34,405 nucleotides of DNA from an uncultured Telmatospirillum sp. (GTDB lineage Bacteria > Pseudomonadota > Alphaproteobacteria > Rhodospirillales > Magnetospirillaceae), in the NCBI GenBank assembly GCA_903858635.1, contig CAIOJO010000021.1, positions 1 to 34,405 on the forward strand, written 5' to 3'. Position 1 is the first letter of the stretch; each line of letters starts with the position of its first letter. Of the stretch, positions 15,017 to 23,201 are shown piece after piece. The translations under genes were made by a program, and so were the position numbers. A model generated the notes under the pieces. That model worked only from the letters and a program-made list of their open reading frames with translations. It searched no databases and was not told where the DNA came from.

Positions 15017-16212
15017 TCCGCGCCCTGGTCGCCAGCCTCCTGCTGCTGCTCGGCGCCGTCTGGCCAGTGTCGGCCGAGGAGCCCGGCAAGCCCTTTGATG
15101 CTCGCATCGTGGTTGCCGAGCTGCTGGCCAAAGGCGATGCGGCGGTCGCCGCCTACGATCCGGGACGCAAGGCGCGGACCGTCGATGCCCTGTCCGACCT
15201 TTATTTCGACGGTTTCGAAGCGAGCGGCCTGGAGGCCGCGGTCGGCATCGCCGACGCTTCGCTGAAGGGCGGGTTGGAGGCGCAATTCGGCCAATTGATC
15301 GGCAAGGTGCGGCAGGCCGAACCGCGACCGGCGGTGACCGCCGCCTGGCAGAGCTTGCGCGCCCGACTGGCCGAGCTGCCGGCCCGACTGGGGAGCAAGG
15401 GCGAGGGCTTCTGGGCGACCTTCCTGCAATCCTTCCTGATCCTGCTGCGCGAGGGGTTCGAGGCGATGCTGGTGATCACCGCCTTGGCCAGCTATTTGCG
15501 GCGCGCCGGTGCCCCGCGACAGATCCGTGTGGTCTATTACGGCGTCGGCTGGGCCTTGCTGGCCAGCCTGCTGACCGCCTGGGCCCTGTCCGCCCTGATC
15601 ACCCTGTCTGGCGAGGGGCGCGAGGCGATGGAGGGCGGCACCATGCTGGTCGCCGCGGTGGTGCTGTTCTATTGCAGCTATTGGCTGTTCGCCAAACGCG
15701 AGGCGGCCCGCTGGCAGGCCTATGTGAAGGAACAGATCGACCAGGCACTGTCGGGCGGCCGGCTGTTTGCCCTCGGCTTTGCCGCCTTCCTGGCGGTGTA
15801 CCGGGAAGGTGCCGAGACGGTGCTGTTCTACCAGGCGCTGGCCGGCAGCACGCCCGGCCAGACGACCGCCTTGTGGTCGGGCCTGGGCGCGGCCGTGGTC
15901 GCGCTGCTCGCCTGTTACATCGCCATGCAGCAGCTGTCGTTGCGTCTGCCGCTCGGGGTGTTCTTCGCCGCCACTGCCGGTCTTCTCTACTACCTGGCCC
16001 TGGCTTTCGCCGGCAATGGGGTGGTCGAGTTGCAGAACGGCCGGATCCTGCCGATCACACCGCTCGAGGGGTGGCCGAGCATCGATTGGCTGGGGCTGTT
16101 CCCCACCTTCGAAGGGGTGCTCGCCCAGACTCTGCTGGTGCTGCCCCTGCTGTTCGGGATCGGCTGGTGGGCGCTGCACCGGGCGGGGGAAGAGAAGGTG
16201 AAGTCGACATGA
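15013..16212 (+). CDS. FTR1-family high-affinity iron permease
   Basis: This 399-residue inner-membrane protein moves iron into the cytoplasm. After a signal peptide (about 1-21) comes a periplasmic domain (22-125) with YFDGFE, then seven or so membrane segments. The two R-E-x-x-E iron motifs of the family are intact: REGFE at 146-150 and REGAE at 264-268. It overlaps both neighbours by ATGA, so the operon is translationally coupled. The combination of FTR1 with a polyferredoxin and a P19-type protein corresponds to the FtrA-C-D components of the ferrous-iron system described in Brucella and Bordetella; a cupredoxin (FtrB) gene is not seen here. Confidence 0.93.
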   Translation: MIRALVASLLLLLGAVWPVSAEEPGKPFDARIVVAELLAKGDAAVAAYDPGRKARTVDALSDLYFDGFEASGLEAAVGIADASLKGGLEAQFGQLIGKVRQAEPRPAVTAAWQSLRARLAELPARLGSKGEGFWATFLQSFLILLREGFEAMLVITALASYLRRAGAPRQIRVVYYGVGWALLASLLTAWALSALITLSGEGREAMEGGTMLVAAVVLFYCSYWLFAKREAARWQAYVKEQIDQALSGGRLFALGFAAFLAVYREGAETVLFYQALAGSTPGQTTALWSGLGAAVVALLACYIAMQQLSLRLPLGVFFAATAGLLYYLALAFAGNGVVELQNGRILPITPLEGWPSIDWLGLFPTFEGVLAQTLLVLPLLFGIGWWALHRAGEEKVKST

Positions 16213-17660
16213 GCCGGTTCGAGCACATCGCCGCGCCGGCAGCCATCCCGGCAACCCAGTCCCGGCGCGTGCCGCGGTGCCATCCGGGGCGACGCGTCGC
16301 CGCCGCCGTCGAGACCTTCTTCGTCGGCCAACGGGACCGGTTGCGCATCGTTCATCTGGCCATGTTCCTGGTGTTTCTCGGCGTCATTTTCGTTCCGCTG
16401 CTACTGCCCGATCCGCCCGGCAACGCCACGCCGCTGACCCATTTCACCACCTTCGCCAGTTACGCCCTGTGGGGCCTGTGGTTTCCCCTGGTCTTCCTGT
16501 CGGTGATTTTCACCGGCCGCTCGTGGTGCGGCATCTTCTGCCCGATGGGGGCGGCCTCCGAATGGGCCAACGGCGTCGGTCCGCAGCGCTCGCTGCCGCG
16601 TTGGCTGCGCTGGGAGGGCACACCGGTGGTGAGTTTCCTGGTGGTCACCATCCTCGGTCAGACCCTGGGCGTGCGCGATCATGCGGAAGGGGCGGCCGAG
16701 CTGTTCGGCGGCACCATGCTGGCGGCAATCGTCGTCGGCTATCTGTACGGCAAACGGAAGCGCGCCTGGTGCCGGCACATGTGCCCGATCGGTCTGCTGC
16801 TGGGGGTGTTCTCGCGCCTGGGCGCGGTGGAATTCGCGCCGCGCTCGCGGCAGCCGGGCGGCGAAGGCTATACCGAAAAGGGCGCCTGCCCGACGATGAT
16901 CCATCTGGGCCGCAAGACCGAATCGCGGCATTGCATCGAATGCTTCCGCTGCGTCAACCCGGCGGCGCCGGCCGGGGTGCATATGGAATTGCGCCGGCCG
17001 GGCAGCGAAATCGAGGCGATCCGCGACCATCATGCCAATCGGGCCGAGGTGTGGTTCCTCTTTCTCGGCACCGGGATCGCCTTGGGCGGCTTTCTGTGGC
17101 TGGTCCTGCCGCAGTTCCAGGATCTGCGGCAGGCCTTCGGCGAATGGGTGATCGGTCATGGCTGGATGTGGCTGACCGAGCCGGGGCCGGCCTGGTTGAT
17201 GAGCGTCCATCCGGAGCGCAACGAGGTCTTCCTGTGGCTCGACTTCCTGATGATCGGCGGCTTCATGCTGGGGGCGATGGCGCTGCTGGCCGGGCTTCTG
17301 GCGATCCTGACGGCGGTATCGGCGGCCCTGGCCGGGCGAGCCGGAGCGGATGGCACGGCAGGCACGCGCTTCACCGAACTCGGATATCAATATGCCCCGG
17401 TGGCGATGGTTTCGCTGCTGGTCGGCCTCGGCGGCAAGCTGTTCGAACCGCTGGCGGCCAGCCCGCTGGGCATCGGCGGCGTACAAGCGACCAAGGGCGC
17501 CCTGTTCTTCCTTGGCCTGGTGTGGAGCGTGTGGCTGGGCGAACGGATCCTGGCCCGTCAGGGTGTGCGGCCGGTCCGTCGCTGGCTGCCGCTGCTGCCG
17601 GGTCTGGTGGGTAGCCTGGTCGTCGGCCTCGGTTGGTGGCCGGCCATCTTTGGATTGTGA
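16209..17660 (+). CDS. polyferredoxin-type inner-membrane iron-sulfur protein (FtrD/NapH-like)
   Basis: The 483-residue protein has about eight membrane segments and cysteine motifs for iron-sulfur or redox centres. Two CxxxCP motifs (Cys107/Cys111 in WCGIFCPMG and Cys188/Cys192 in WCRHMCPIG) sit at membrane ends, as in NapH, NosR and FtrD. A further set, Cys227 and CIECFRC at 242-248, probably holds a [4Fe-4S] cluster. In Ftr-type iron uptake such a protein is thought to pass electrons across the membrane for the iron redox step. ATG 16209 overlaps the FTR1 stop; the frame is open much further upstream inside the FTR1 gene, but that part is not a protein. The last membrane segments are poorly conserved by eye. 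Confidence 0.87.
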   Translation: MSRFEHIAAPAAIPATQSRRVPRCHPGRRVAAAVETFFVGQRDRLRIVHLAMFLVFLGVIFVPLLLPDPPGNATPLTHFTTFASYALWGLWFPLVFLSVIFTGRSWCGIFCPMGAASEWANGVGPQRSLPRWLRWEGTPVVSFLVVTILGQTLGVRDHAEGAAELFGGTMLAAIVVGYLYGKRKRAWCRHMCPIGLLLGVFSRLGAVEFAPRSRQPGGEGYTEKGACPTMIHLGRKTESRHCIECFRCVNPAAPAGVHMELRRPGSEIEAIRDHHANRAEVWFLFLGTGIALGGFLWLVLPQFQDLRQAFGEWVIGHGWMWLTEPGPAWLMSVHPERNEVFLWLDFLMIGGFMLGAMALLAGLLAILTAVSAALAGRAGADGTAGTRFTELGYQYAPVAMVSLLVGLGGKLFEPLAASPLGIGGVQATKGALFFLGLVWSVWLGERILARQGVRPVRRWLPLLPGLVGSLVVGLGWWPAIFGL

Positions 17661-17687
17661 ATTCACCCCAGCGAGAGGGAATGAAGC

Positions 17688-18224
17688 ATGCGGAAGCTGT
17701 TGGTCAGCGGCTTGGCGGCGATGGCTGCCTTATCGGCGAGCGTCGGCCTGGCGGCCGAGCGGCCGATCGGCGAGCCGGTCGAGCGGAACGGGATGCGGGT
17801 CGCCGCCGTCTATCTGCAAGGGGTGGTGATGGACCCGCAGAACGAGACCTGCGGGCCGGCCGACGCGGATGTGCATCTGGAGGCCGACATCCATGCCTTG
17901 AAGGCCAATCCCAACGGCTTCGCCGCCGGCGAGTGGGTGCCCTATCTCGGCATCACCTACGAACTGACCAAGCCCGGCAGCGATTATTCGTCCAACGGGC
18001 CGCTGGTGCCGATGGTGGCCGACGACGGCCCGCATTACGGCCGCAACCTCAAATTGGCCGGGCCCGGCAAGTATCATCTGGCGATCAAGGTCAATCCGCC
18101 CTCCTTCAACGGCTTCTATCGGCATACCGATAGGGAAACCGGGGTCGGCCAGTGGTGGCAGCCGTTCGTCCAGGAATGGGACTTCACCTTCATCGGCAGC
18201 GCCGGCAAGAAGGGCGGGTATTGA
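17688..18224 (+). CDS. P19/FtrA-type periplasmic iron-binding protein
   Basis: The 178-residue protein belongs to the P19/Tp34 (iron transporter, Pfam10634) family of periplasmic proteins that bind iron together with copper and feed an FTR1 permease. A signal peptide covers about 1-23. The mature chain has the family landmarks DVHLEADIHA, LGITYELTKPG, PHYGRNLKL and FYRHTDRETG, which carry the His, Glu and Met ligands. It is the last gene of the operon, 27 bases after the polyferredoxin gene with its own GAGAGGGA ribosome site, which suggests separate or higher expression, as is usual for a binding protein. It ends 13 bases from a convergent GGDEF gene, with no terminator visible between them. 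Confidence 0.93.
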   Translation: MRKLLVSGLAAMAALSASVGLAAERPIGEPVERNGMRVAAVYLQGVVMDPQNETCGPADADVHLEADIHALKANPNGFAAGEWVPYLGITYELTKPGSDYSSNGPLVPMVADDGPHYGRNLKLAGPGKYHLAIKVNPPSFNGFYRHTDRETGVGQWWQPFVQEWDFTFIGSAGKKGGY

Positions 18225-18237
18225 GGCGTCCGGCGAA

Positions 18238-19185
18238 CTAGTCCGTCACGCCGCCGGCCGGGACCATGGCCTCGACCCGATTGCGACCGCCATCCTTCGC
18301 CCGGTAAAGGGCGGTATCGGCGCGGGCGATCAGATCGGTCACGGTTTCGGTTCCGGACAGTTGGGTGACACCGAACGAACTGGTGGTGCCGCCGACCACG
18401 GGAATGGCGTGGGACTCCACCGATTGGCGGAGCTTTTCCGCCATTGCCACGGCGCCGGCCAATTCGGTGCTGGGACAGACGATAAGGAATTCCTCGCCGC
18501 CCCATCGCCCTGAAATGTCGGCCGCCCGCGATCCGCGGCGCAGCAGCCCGGCCAGTTCCACGAGGACGCGGTCGCCGATCTGATGACCGAAGCTGTCGTT
18601 GACCGCCTTGAAGTGATCCACGTCGATCATGATCACCGACAAAGCTTCACCGTAGCGGCGGCAGCGCTCCACCTCCTTCGCCAGGATCTCGTCGAGACGA
18701 CGGCGGTTGACCAGGCCGGTAAGACCGTCGGTCACCGCTATGGCCTGCAGGCGATGATTCCGTAACGCCATTTCGGCATGTGCCTCGGCCAATTGGGCCT
18801 GCGAGTCCTTGAGCGCCGTGACATCGGCAACGATCGACACCTGCACCCGGCGGCCGTCGGTCCAGACGTCGGGCGCATTCAGCGTTTGATACCAGCAATC
18901 GTCGTCATCGCTGAAGTGTTCGTGAACGACGGATGCGGCGCTTCCCGCCTGTTGCACGATCAGCCGGTTGATGGTGCAGAAGGCGCAGGGTTGTTGCTGG
19001 CGAAAGATCGCCTCGAAACAGAATTGTCCAGGTTGGGCAGCGGTCCTTTCGCGCATGGCGCGGTTGACCGCGACGATCTGATAGCGATCGACATCGGCAA
19101 CGTAGATGGGAAAGGGAATGGCGTCGTATGGCGCCACTTCGGCGGCCGGGTCGGTTGGCCCGACAGGGGGAATCGAAGTCGTCAT
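18238..19185 (-). CDS. PAS-like sensor with C-x10-C-x2-C motif plus GGDEF diguanylate cyclase
   Basis: From ATG 19185 (GAGAG ribosome site) the protein has 315 residues; the frame is open 32 codons further upstream without a good site. The N-terminal PAS-like domain (about 20-125) has Cys56, Cys67 and Cys70 in FCFEAIFRQQQPCAFC, a pattern found in many PAS sensors (C-Y-x-x-x-x-G-x-x-x-P-C-x-x-C). These cysteines may bind a metal or cluster or respond to redox, which is unproven. A short coiled coil links to a GGDEF domain (about 150-312) with DGLTGLVNR, intact GGEEF at 229-233 and an RxxD inhibitory site (Arg220, Asp223). No membrane segment is seen. It converges on the iron operon. Confidence 0.9.
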   Translation of the reverse strand: MTTSIPPVGPTDPAAEVAPYDAIPFPIYVADVDRYQIVAVNRAMRERTAAQPGQFCFEAIFRQQQPCAFCTINRLIVQQAGSAASVVHEHFSDDDDCWYQTLNAPDVWTDGRRVQVSIVADVTALKDSQAQLAEAHAEMALRNHRLQAIAVTDGLTGLVNRRRLDEILAKEVERCRRYGEALSVIMIDVDHFKAVNDSFGHQIGDRVLVELAGLLRRGSRAADISGRWGGEEFLIVCPSTELAGAVAMAEKLRQSVESHAIPVVGGTTSSFGVTQLSGTETVTDLIARADTALYRAKDGGRNRVEAMVPAGGVTD

Positions 19186-19488
19186 GGAGCTCTCTCGCCG
19201 TCTGGCCGTGGCCGCGCTTGCGGCGAAGGCCGAGTCGTTAATCGCACGATAATAAAGCATCCAGCCAGTTCGCCGCGGCAATGCGGGTCATGACCAGCCC
19301 GGCACAACAGTCAAATATCTGTAACAATCAGGCTGTTGAATGCACTACACGGGGACCTTACCATACGCGGCGAACGTATTTCCACGGCACAATGCGATGA
19401 ATTTTCCAGGTCTATTGATGAATGCCGTCGTTTCTTTAGAGATTGTGGCAAGGTGGGCGCCGTCCGAGCGTTTCGCCACCCCTGATCG
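19186..19488. other. divergent intergenic region
   Basis: This 303-base gap separates two divergent signalling genes. It holds a TATTAT on the minus strand (19249-19254), a possible -10 for the GGDEF gene, and an inverted repeat ATACG-N7-CGTAT (19363-19379). CAACAG (19305-19310) and CTGTTG (19333-19338) are also complementary. No ORF or RNA gene is convincing. The start codon at 19489 has no good ribosome site near it. Confidence 0.35.
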
Positions 19489-21486
19489 ATGACCGCATCC
19501 GCCAACCTTGGCTTTGTCACCGCCGGGCAGGCCTCGCCCGCAGATTGGGACTGTCGCGTCCACGAAGCGATGATCCCCGCCGCCACATTGGGGCCGGAGA
19601 CGCCATGTCGCGTGGTTTTCGATCTGCTGACCGCCAATCCGACATGCCCCGCCGTCGCCATTGTCGATGACGCCGCCGCCGTTGTCGGGGCGGTGACCAG
19701 GAACGCCTGCATCGACACGTTGTCGAAACCCCTCCTGCTGGATCTCTACGCCCGACGGCCGGTCAGGCAGCTGATGAAAAGCCCGCTGACCATCGAAGCC
19801 GAGACCACCCTCGATGCGGCGACCGAAATCATCAGCCGGTGCGATCCGCAGGCGCTGGTCGACGGTTTTGTCGTCGTCGACGGCGGACGTTATGCGGGTC
19901 TGGTTTCGCCGCAGGGGCTGTTGTCCCTGAACGTCGATCAGTCGCGTCGTCGCGCCAACCATATGCAGGCCGCCCAGGACAACATCGTTCGGCAGAAGCA
20001 GGAAACCGATGCGGCCCGCGAGCAACTTCGCAATCTGCTCGACAGTTCGGGGCAGGGTTTCCTGTCATTCGGGGTCGATCTGGTCGTCGATCCCCTGCAC
20101 AGCGCCGCTTGCAACATCATGCTCGGTCGGGCGCCCGCCGGGCTCGACCTGGCCGCTCTGCTGTTCGCGTCCGATCCCGTCACCCAGGATCTGCTACGCT
20201 CGATCACCGGCAAGGTGTTTGCCGAAGGGCATCCGGTGATGCGCGAGATCCTCCTGTCCTTGTTGCCGGAAGAAGCCGCGCTGGGCGAACGCGTGCTGCG
20301 CATGGAATTCCGCCCGCTCGACGGCCGGCAGATGATGCTTGTCCTCACCGACCATACGGAACGCCGGCGGCTGGAGCGTGCGGTCGAAGCGGAACGCAAG
20401 CACCTGGAAATGATCGTCGCCGCGGTGTCGCATCGCCGCGATGTCTTCGATACGGTCGAAGACTTCCGGCAGTTTCTGTCCGGCCGGCTCGATGAACTTC
20501 TCGCGGCGCCTGTCGTCCCGACAGCGATCCTCGACGAGGTCTATCGGGAAATCCATACCTTCAAGGGTCTGTTCAACCAGTTCAGTTTCGCCAAGCTGCC
20601 CTTCGCCCTGCACGAGGTCGAGGGCGGATTGGCCGCCTTGAAGCCGATGGAAGACCAGTTGACGGTCGAAAGGATCGCCTCGGTGGTGAGGTCTGGCGTC
20701 TTGGCGGCCCGGCTCGACGAAGATCTGGCGGTCATTCTCGACAGGTTGGGCGAATCCTTCCTGGAGGGTCGCGTCAGTGTGCCCTTGTCGGCCGAGCTGG
20801 CGCTTCGTCTGGAACGTCTGGCGACGGCACTGGCCAACGCCGAGCCGGTCGACTTGGCGGCAGCCGATGTCCGGGACCTGCTGGAGGAATTGTCGGCCAT
20901 CAGAAAGGTGTCATTCAAGGGCGTCCTGACCTCGTTCGATGGCGTGGTCGCTCAGATGGCGCTTCGACTGGGCAAGGAAGTGGCGCCGATCCGCGTCGAG
21001 GGCGCCGACGTCCTGGTCGATCCCGACGCCATCCGGCCGCTGCAGAGAAGTTTGGTCCATGTCTTTCGCAATGCAGTGGCGCATGGCATCGAGGACCCGG
21101 ACGAGCGCCTCGATGCCGGCAAGGACGAAGCCGGCACCATCACCTGCCGGCTGGCCATGGACGACAAGATGATCACCATCGACATCGGTGATGACGGTCG
21201 CGGCGTCGATGTCGATGCCCTGCGCCAGAAGGCGGTCGGCCTGGGTTTGTACGGCCAGGACCAGGCCGCCGGGCTGACCGACCGGCAGGTGGCGGACTTG
21301 GTCTTCACCGACCATCTGTCGACCGCCTCGGCGCTTTCCGATTTTGCCGGCCGCGGTGTCGGCCTGGGCGCCGTCCGTTCGACTGTTCGCCAATTGGATG
21401 GTGATGTCGGCGCCGCGACGGAGCCGGGCAAGGGAATGCGGCTGATCTTCTCCATTCCCGGTCGAGCATTGCGGAGCAAAGGATGA
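19489..21486 (+). CDS. CBS-PAS-HPt-HATPase histidine kinase (CheA-like without CheW domain)
   Basis: The 665-residue cytosolic protein has, in order: a CBS-domain pair (about 25-150); a coiled coil (150-185); a PAS-like domain beginning LLDSSGQGFLSFG (183-290); a second coiled coil; an HPt domain (about 320-440) with phosphorylatable His356 in EIHTFKG; and a CheA-type ATPase domain (about 500-660). The last has the N box HVFRNAVAHGIED (Asn528), G1 box DDGRGVD and G2 box GRGVGLGAV. The CheW-binding domain of true CheA is missing, so it should not join chemoreceptor arrays. The CBS pair suggests adenine-nucleotide sensing, which is inference. It overlaps the next gene (CheX-like) by ATGA and a receiver gene follows, forming one module. 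Proteins of this plan are known from genomes of related bacteria, but I know of no defined function. Confidence 0.85.
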   Translation: MTASANLGFVTAGQASPADWDCRVHEAMIPAATLGPETPCRVVFDLLTANPTCPAVAIVDDAAAVVGAVTRNACIDTLSKPLLLDLYARRPVRQLMKSPLTIEAETTLDAATEIISRCDPQALVDGFVVVDGGRYAGLVSPQGLLSLNVDQSRRRANHMQAAQDNIVRQKQETDAAREQLRNLLDSSGQGFLSFGVDLVVDPLHSAACNIMLGRAPAGLDLAALLFASDPVTQDLLRSITGKVFAEGHPVMREILLSLLPEEAALGERVLRMEFRPLDGRQMMLVLTDHTERRRLERAVEAERKHLEMIVAAVSHRRDVFDTVEDFRQFLSGRLDELLAAPVVPTAILDEVYREIHTFKGLFNQFSFAKLPFALHEVEGGLAALKPMEDQLTVERIASVVRSGVLAARLDEDLAVILDRLGESFLEGRVSVPLSAELALRLERLATALANAEPVDLAAADVRDLLEELSAIRKVSFKGVLTSFDGVVAQMALRLGKEVAPIRVEGADVLVDPDAIRPLQRSLVHVFRNAVAHGIEDPDERLDAGKDEAGTITCRLAMDDKMITIDIGDDGRGVDVDALRQKAVGLGLYGQDQAAGLTDRQVADLVFTDHLSTASALSDFAGRGVGLGAVRSTVRQLDGDVGAATEPGKGMRLIFSIPGRALRSKG

Positions 21487-21986
21487 CCAAAATCCCGGGC
21501 GACTTGAAATTCGACAGGTTGATGGGGGCGCTTCTCGAGCGCACGGTCAGTTTTCTCGGCGAGGAACTGAACGCCTCGGTGCTGAAGACCGTTGCCAGCC
21601 AGACCGTGGCCTCCGATCCGGAATTGCGCGACATGACGGCCATCGTCGGCATCGGTGGCCGCCTCAATGTCCTGGTCGCCCTCAGTTTCGACAAGGCCTT
21701 CGCCGGCACGATGTACGCCCGGATGAGCGAAGGACTGGATATTGCGCCCGACGAGGAAAGCCTCTATCGGCGTGACGCGGCGGCCGATCTGGTCAATGAG
21801 ATCGTCGGCAACTGCGCGGCAGCGTTCGCCGATGTCGACGAAGCCATCGAGCTTTCGCCGCCCATCATCCTCGAAGGCGGCCGGAACATCCGGATACCGA
21901 AGAACGCCGAATACCGCGGGATGTGCGTCAAGACCGATATCGGCGTCGTCGATATCGGATTCTTCGGCCCGCGCGAATTTTTTTGA
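21483..21986 (+). CDS. CheX/CheC-like phosphatase-family protein
   Basis: The 167-residue protein fits the CheX/CheC/FliY fold, which dephosphorylates receiver domains. The recognisable segment is DLVNEIVGN (102-110), matching the family pattern E-x-x-N-x-x-x-G-N, with Asn105 present but Asp102 where the catalytic Glu is expected. Two structural repeats can be traced, ending in GVVDIGFF. Its ATG overlaps the kinase stop and its stop lies 34 bases before the receiver gene, so it very likely acts on that receiver or on the kinase HPt. The Glu to Asp change may lower activity or make it a non-catalytic binder. The alignment is by eye, so this substitution should be read with caution. Confidence 0.8.
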   Translation: MTKIPGDLKFDRLMGALLERTVSFLGEELNASVLKTVASQTVASDPELRDMTAIVGIGGRLNVLVALSFDKAFAGTMYARMSEGLDIAPDEESLYRRDAAADLVNEIVGNCAAAFADVDEAIELSPPIILEGGRNIRIPKNAEYRGMCVKTDIGVVDIGFFGPREFF

Positions 21987-22020
21987 CGCCAAGGCGCCAT
22001 TCGCCTGGTGGGAGGACAAC

Positions 22021-22401
22021 ATGGACGGGTTGCGATTTCTAGTGGTCGACGATTCGCTTCTTACCATCAAGCGCGTGTCCGCCCTGCTGGCCGATCTCGG
22101 CCACCAGGTGGTCGGCACCGCCGGCACCGGGCGTCAGGCGGTGGCCGCCTATGAAGACTGCAAGCCCGATATCGTGACGATGGACATCACCATGCCGGAC
22201 ATGAACGGCATCGAAGCCACGCGCTTGATCATGGAGAAATATCCCGAAGCGCGGATCATCATGGTCACGTCGCACGGCCAGGAACGCATGGTCATCGATT
22301 CCCTGGCGGCGGGAGCCAAGGGCTATGTCCTGAAACCGATCAAGCCTGACAAACTGGCCGACATGATCGGCAAGGTGGTCGTTACGCCAGAGCCTGCCTG
22401 A
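22021..22401 (+). CDS. single-domain response regulator (CheY-like)
   Basis: The 126-residue protein is a lone receiver domain with all key residues: Asp10 and Asp11 (metal), Asp55 in VTMDITMPDMNG (phosphate acceptor), Thr83 in VTS and Lys105 in LKPIKP. ATG 22021 has GGAGG 6 bases upstream. Without an output domain it must act by binding a target, such as a flagellar switch, another kinase or an enzyme. It closes the kinase/CheX/receiver module. Its last 20 bases overlap the end of a convergent hydrolase gene. Confidence 0.93.
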   Translation: MDGLRFLVVDDSLLTIKRVSALLADLGHQVVGTAGTGRQAVAAYEDCKPDIVTMDITMPDMNGIEATRLIMEKYPEARIIMVTSHGQERMVIDSLAAGAKGYVLKPIKPDKLADMIGKVVVTPEPA

Positions 22402-23155
22402 CCAGTTCGACGAAGCGTTCGGGTTGCTCGGCATGCGGCCAATGGCCGGCCTGTCCGATCTCGAGCAGCCGGGCCGCTGGGAACAGGCGGTGGATTGCCG
22501 GCTCGTCGCGGGGGCGCAAATAGTCCGAGAGTTCGCCGGCCAGGAAGGTGGTGGGGCCGCTGTAGCGGGCGGCCGCCTGGTCGGGAAAGCCGGTGAGAGC
22601 GGGCATATTGGCGGCGATGGCGTCCAGATTGAGCCGCCAGCGCAAATGGCCATCGTCGCTCACCAGGTTCTGTAGAAGAAAGGCACGCAGGCCGGCCTCC
22701 GGTATGGCGTCGGCCAGCCATTGGTCGACCTCGGTGCGGCGTTGGGCGGTGGCCGGATCGACGCCTTGCAGGGCTTGGACGATGCCGCTGAACCCATCGC
22801 CCCGGGAGGCGACCGGGGCGATGTCGACGACGATCAGCCGGCCGATCAGCTCCGGCCGGGTCAAGGCCAGAACCATCGCCGCCTTGCCGCCCATCGAATG
22901 GCCGAGAAGATCGGCCGGGGCCAGCTGCTGGCCCTCGATATAGGCGGCAACGTCTTCGGCCATGTCGGCATAGGTCATCCGCTCGGCCCAGGGCGAAGCG
23001 CCGTGATTGCGCAGATCCAGGGCATGCACCTGCCGGATGTCGCCGAGCCGCCGAGCGATGCTGGACCAATTGCGGGCCGAACCGAACAGACCGTGCAAAA
23101 TCACCAGGGGTGGTCCGTCGCCGGTTACCTGTGCCGCCAAATTCACTGCCGCCAT
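22382..23155 (-). CDS. alpha/beta-hydrolase (esterase YbfF-like)
   Basis: The 257-residue cytosolic protein is an alpha/beta-hydrolase of the short esterase type. It shows the oxyanion-hole HGLFGSARNW near the N-terminus, the nucleophile elbow GHSMGG with Ser87, an acidic residue in the VVDIAP region or later, and His238 in AGHWPHAEQP. ATG 23155 has a near-perfect AAGGAGGAA site. The overall pattern (LHGLFGS, DLRNHG, GHSMGGK) is that of the YbfF/acyl-CoA-esterase group, but substrates of this group are broad. It is divergent from the sulfate transporter genes and overlaps the receiver gene end to end. Confidence 0.9.
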   Translation of the reverse strand: MAAVNLAAQVTGDGPPLVILHGLFGSARNWSSIARRLGDIRQVHALDLRNHGASPWAERMTYADMAEDVAAYIEGQQLAPADLLGHSMGGKAAMVLALTRPELIGRLIVVDIAPVASRGDGFSGIVQALQGVDPATAQRRTEVDQWLADAIPEAGLRAFLLQNLVSDDGHLRWRLNLDAIAANMPALTGFPDQAAARYSGPTTFLAGELSDYLRPRDEPAIHRLFPAARLLEIGQAGHWPHAEQPERFVELVRQALA

Positions 23156-23201
23156 CGTTCCTCCTTTCGCCGAGGGGTGAAAGTTTAGCTCGCTTGCAGC
23201 C

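Noticed and set aside
15672-16208. N-terminal extension of the polyferredoxin gene
   Set aside because: The frame is open but lies wholly inside the FTR1 gene in another frame, is Arg/Gly-rich, and the ATG at 16209 makes an ATGA junction like the rest of the operon.
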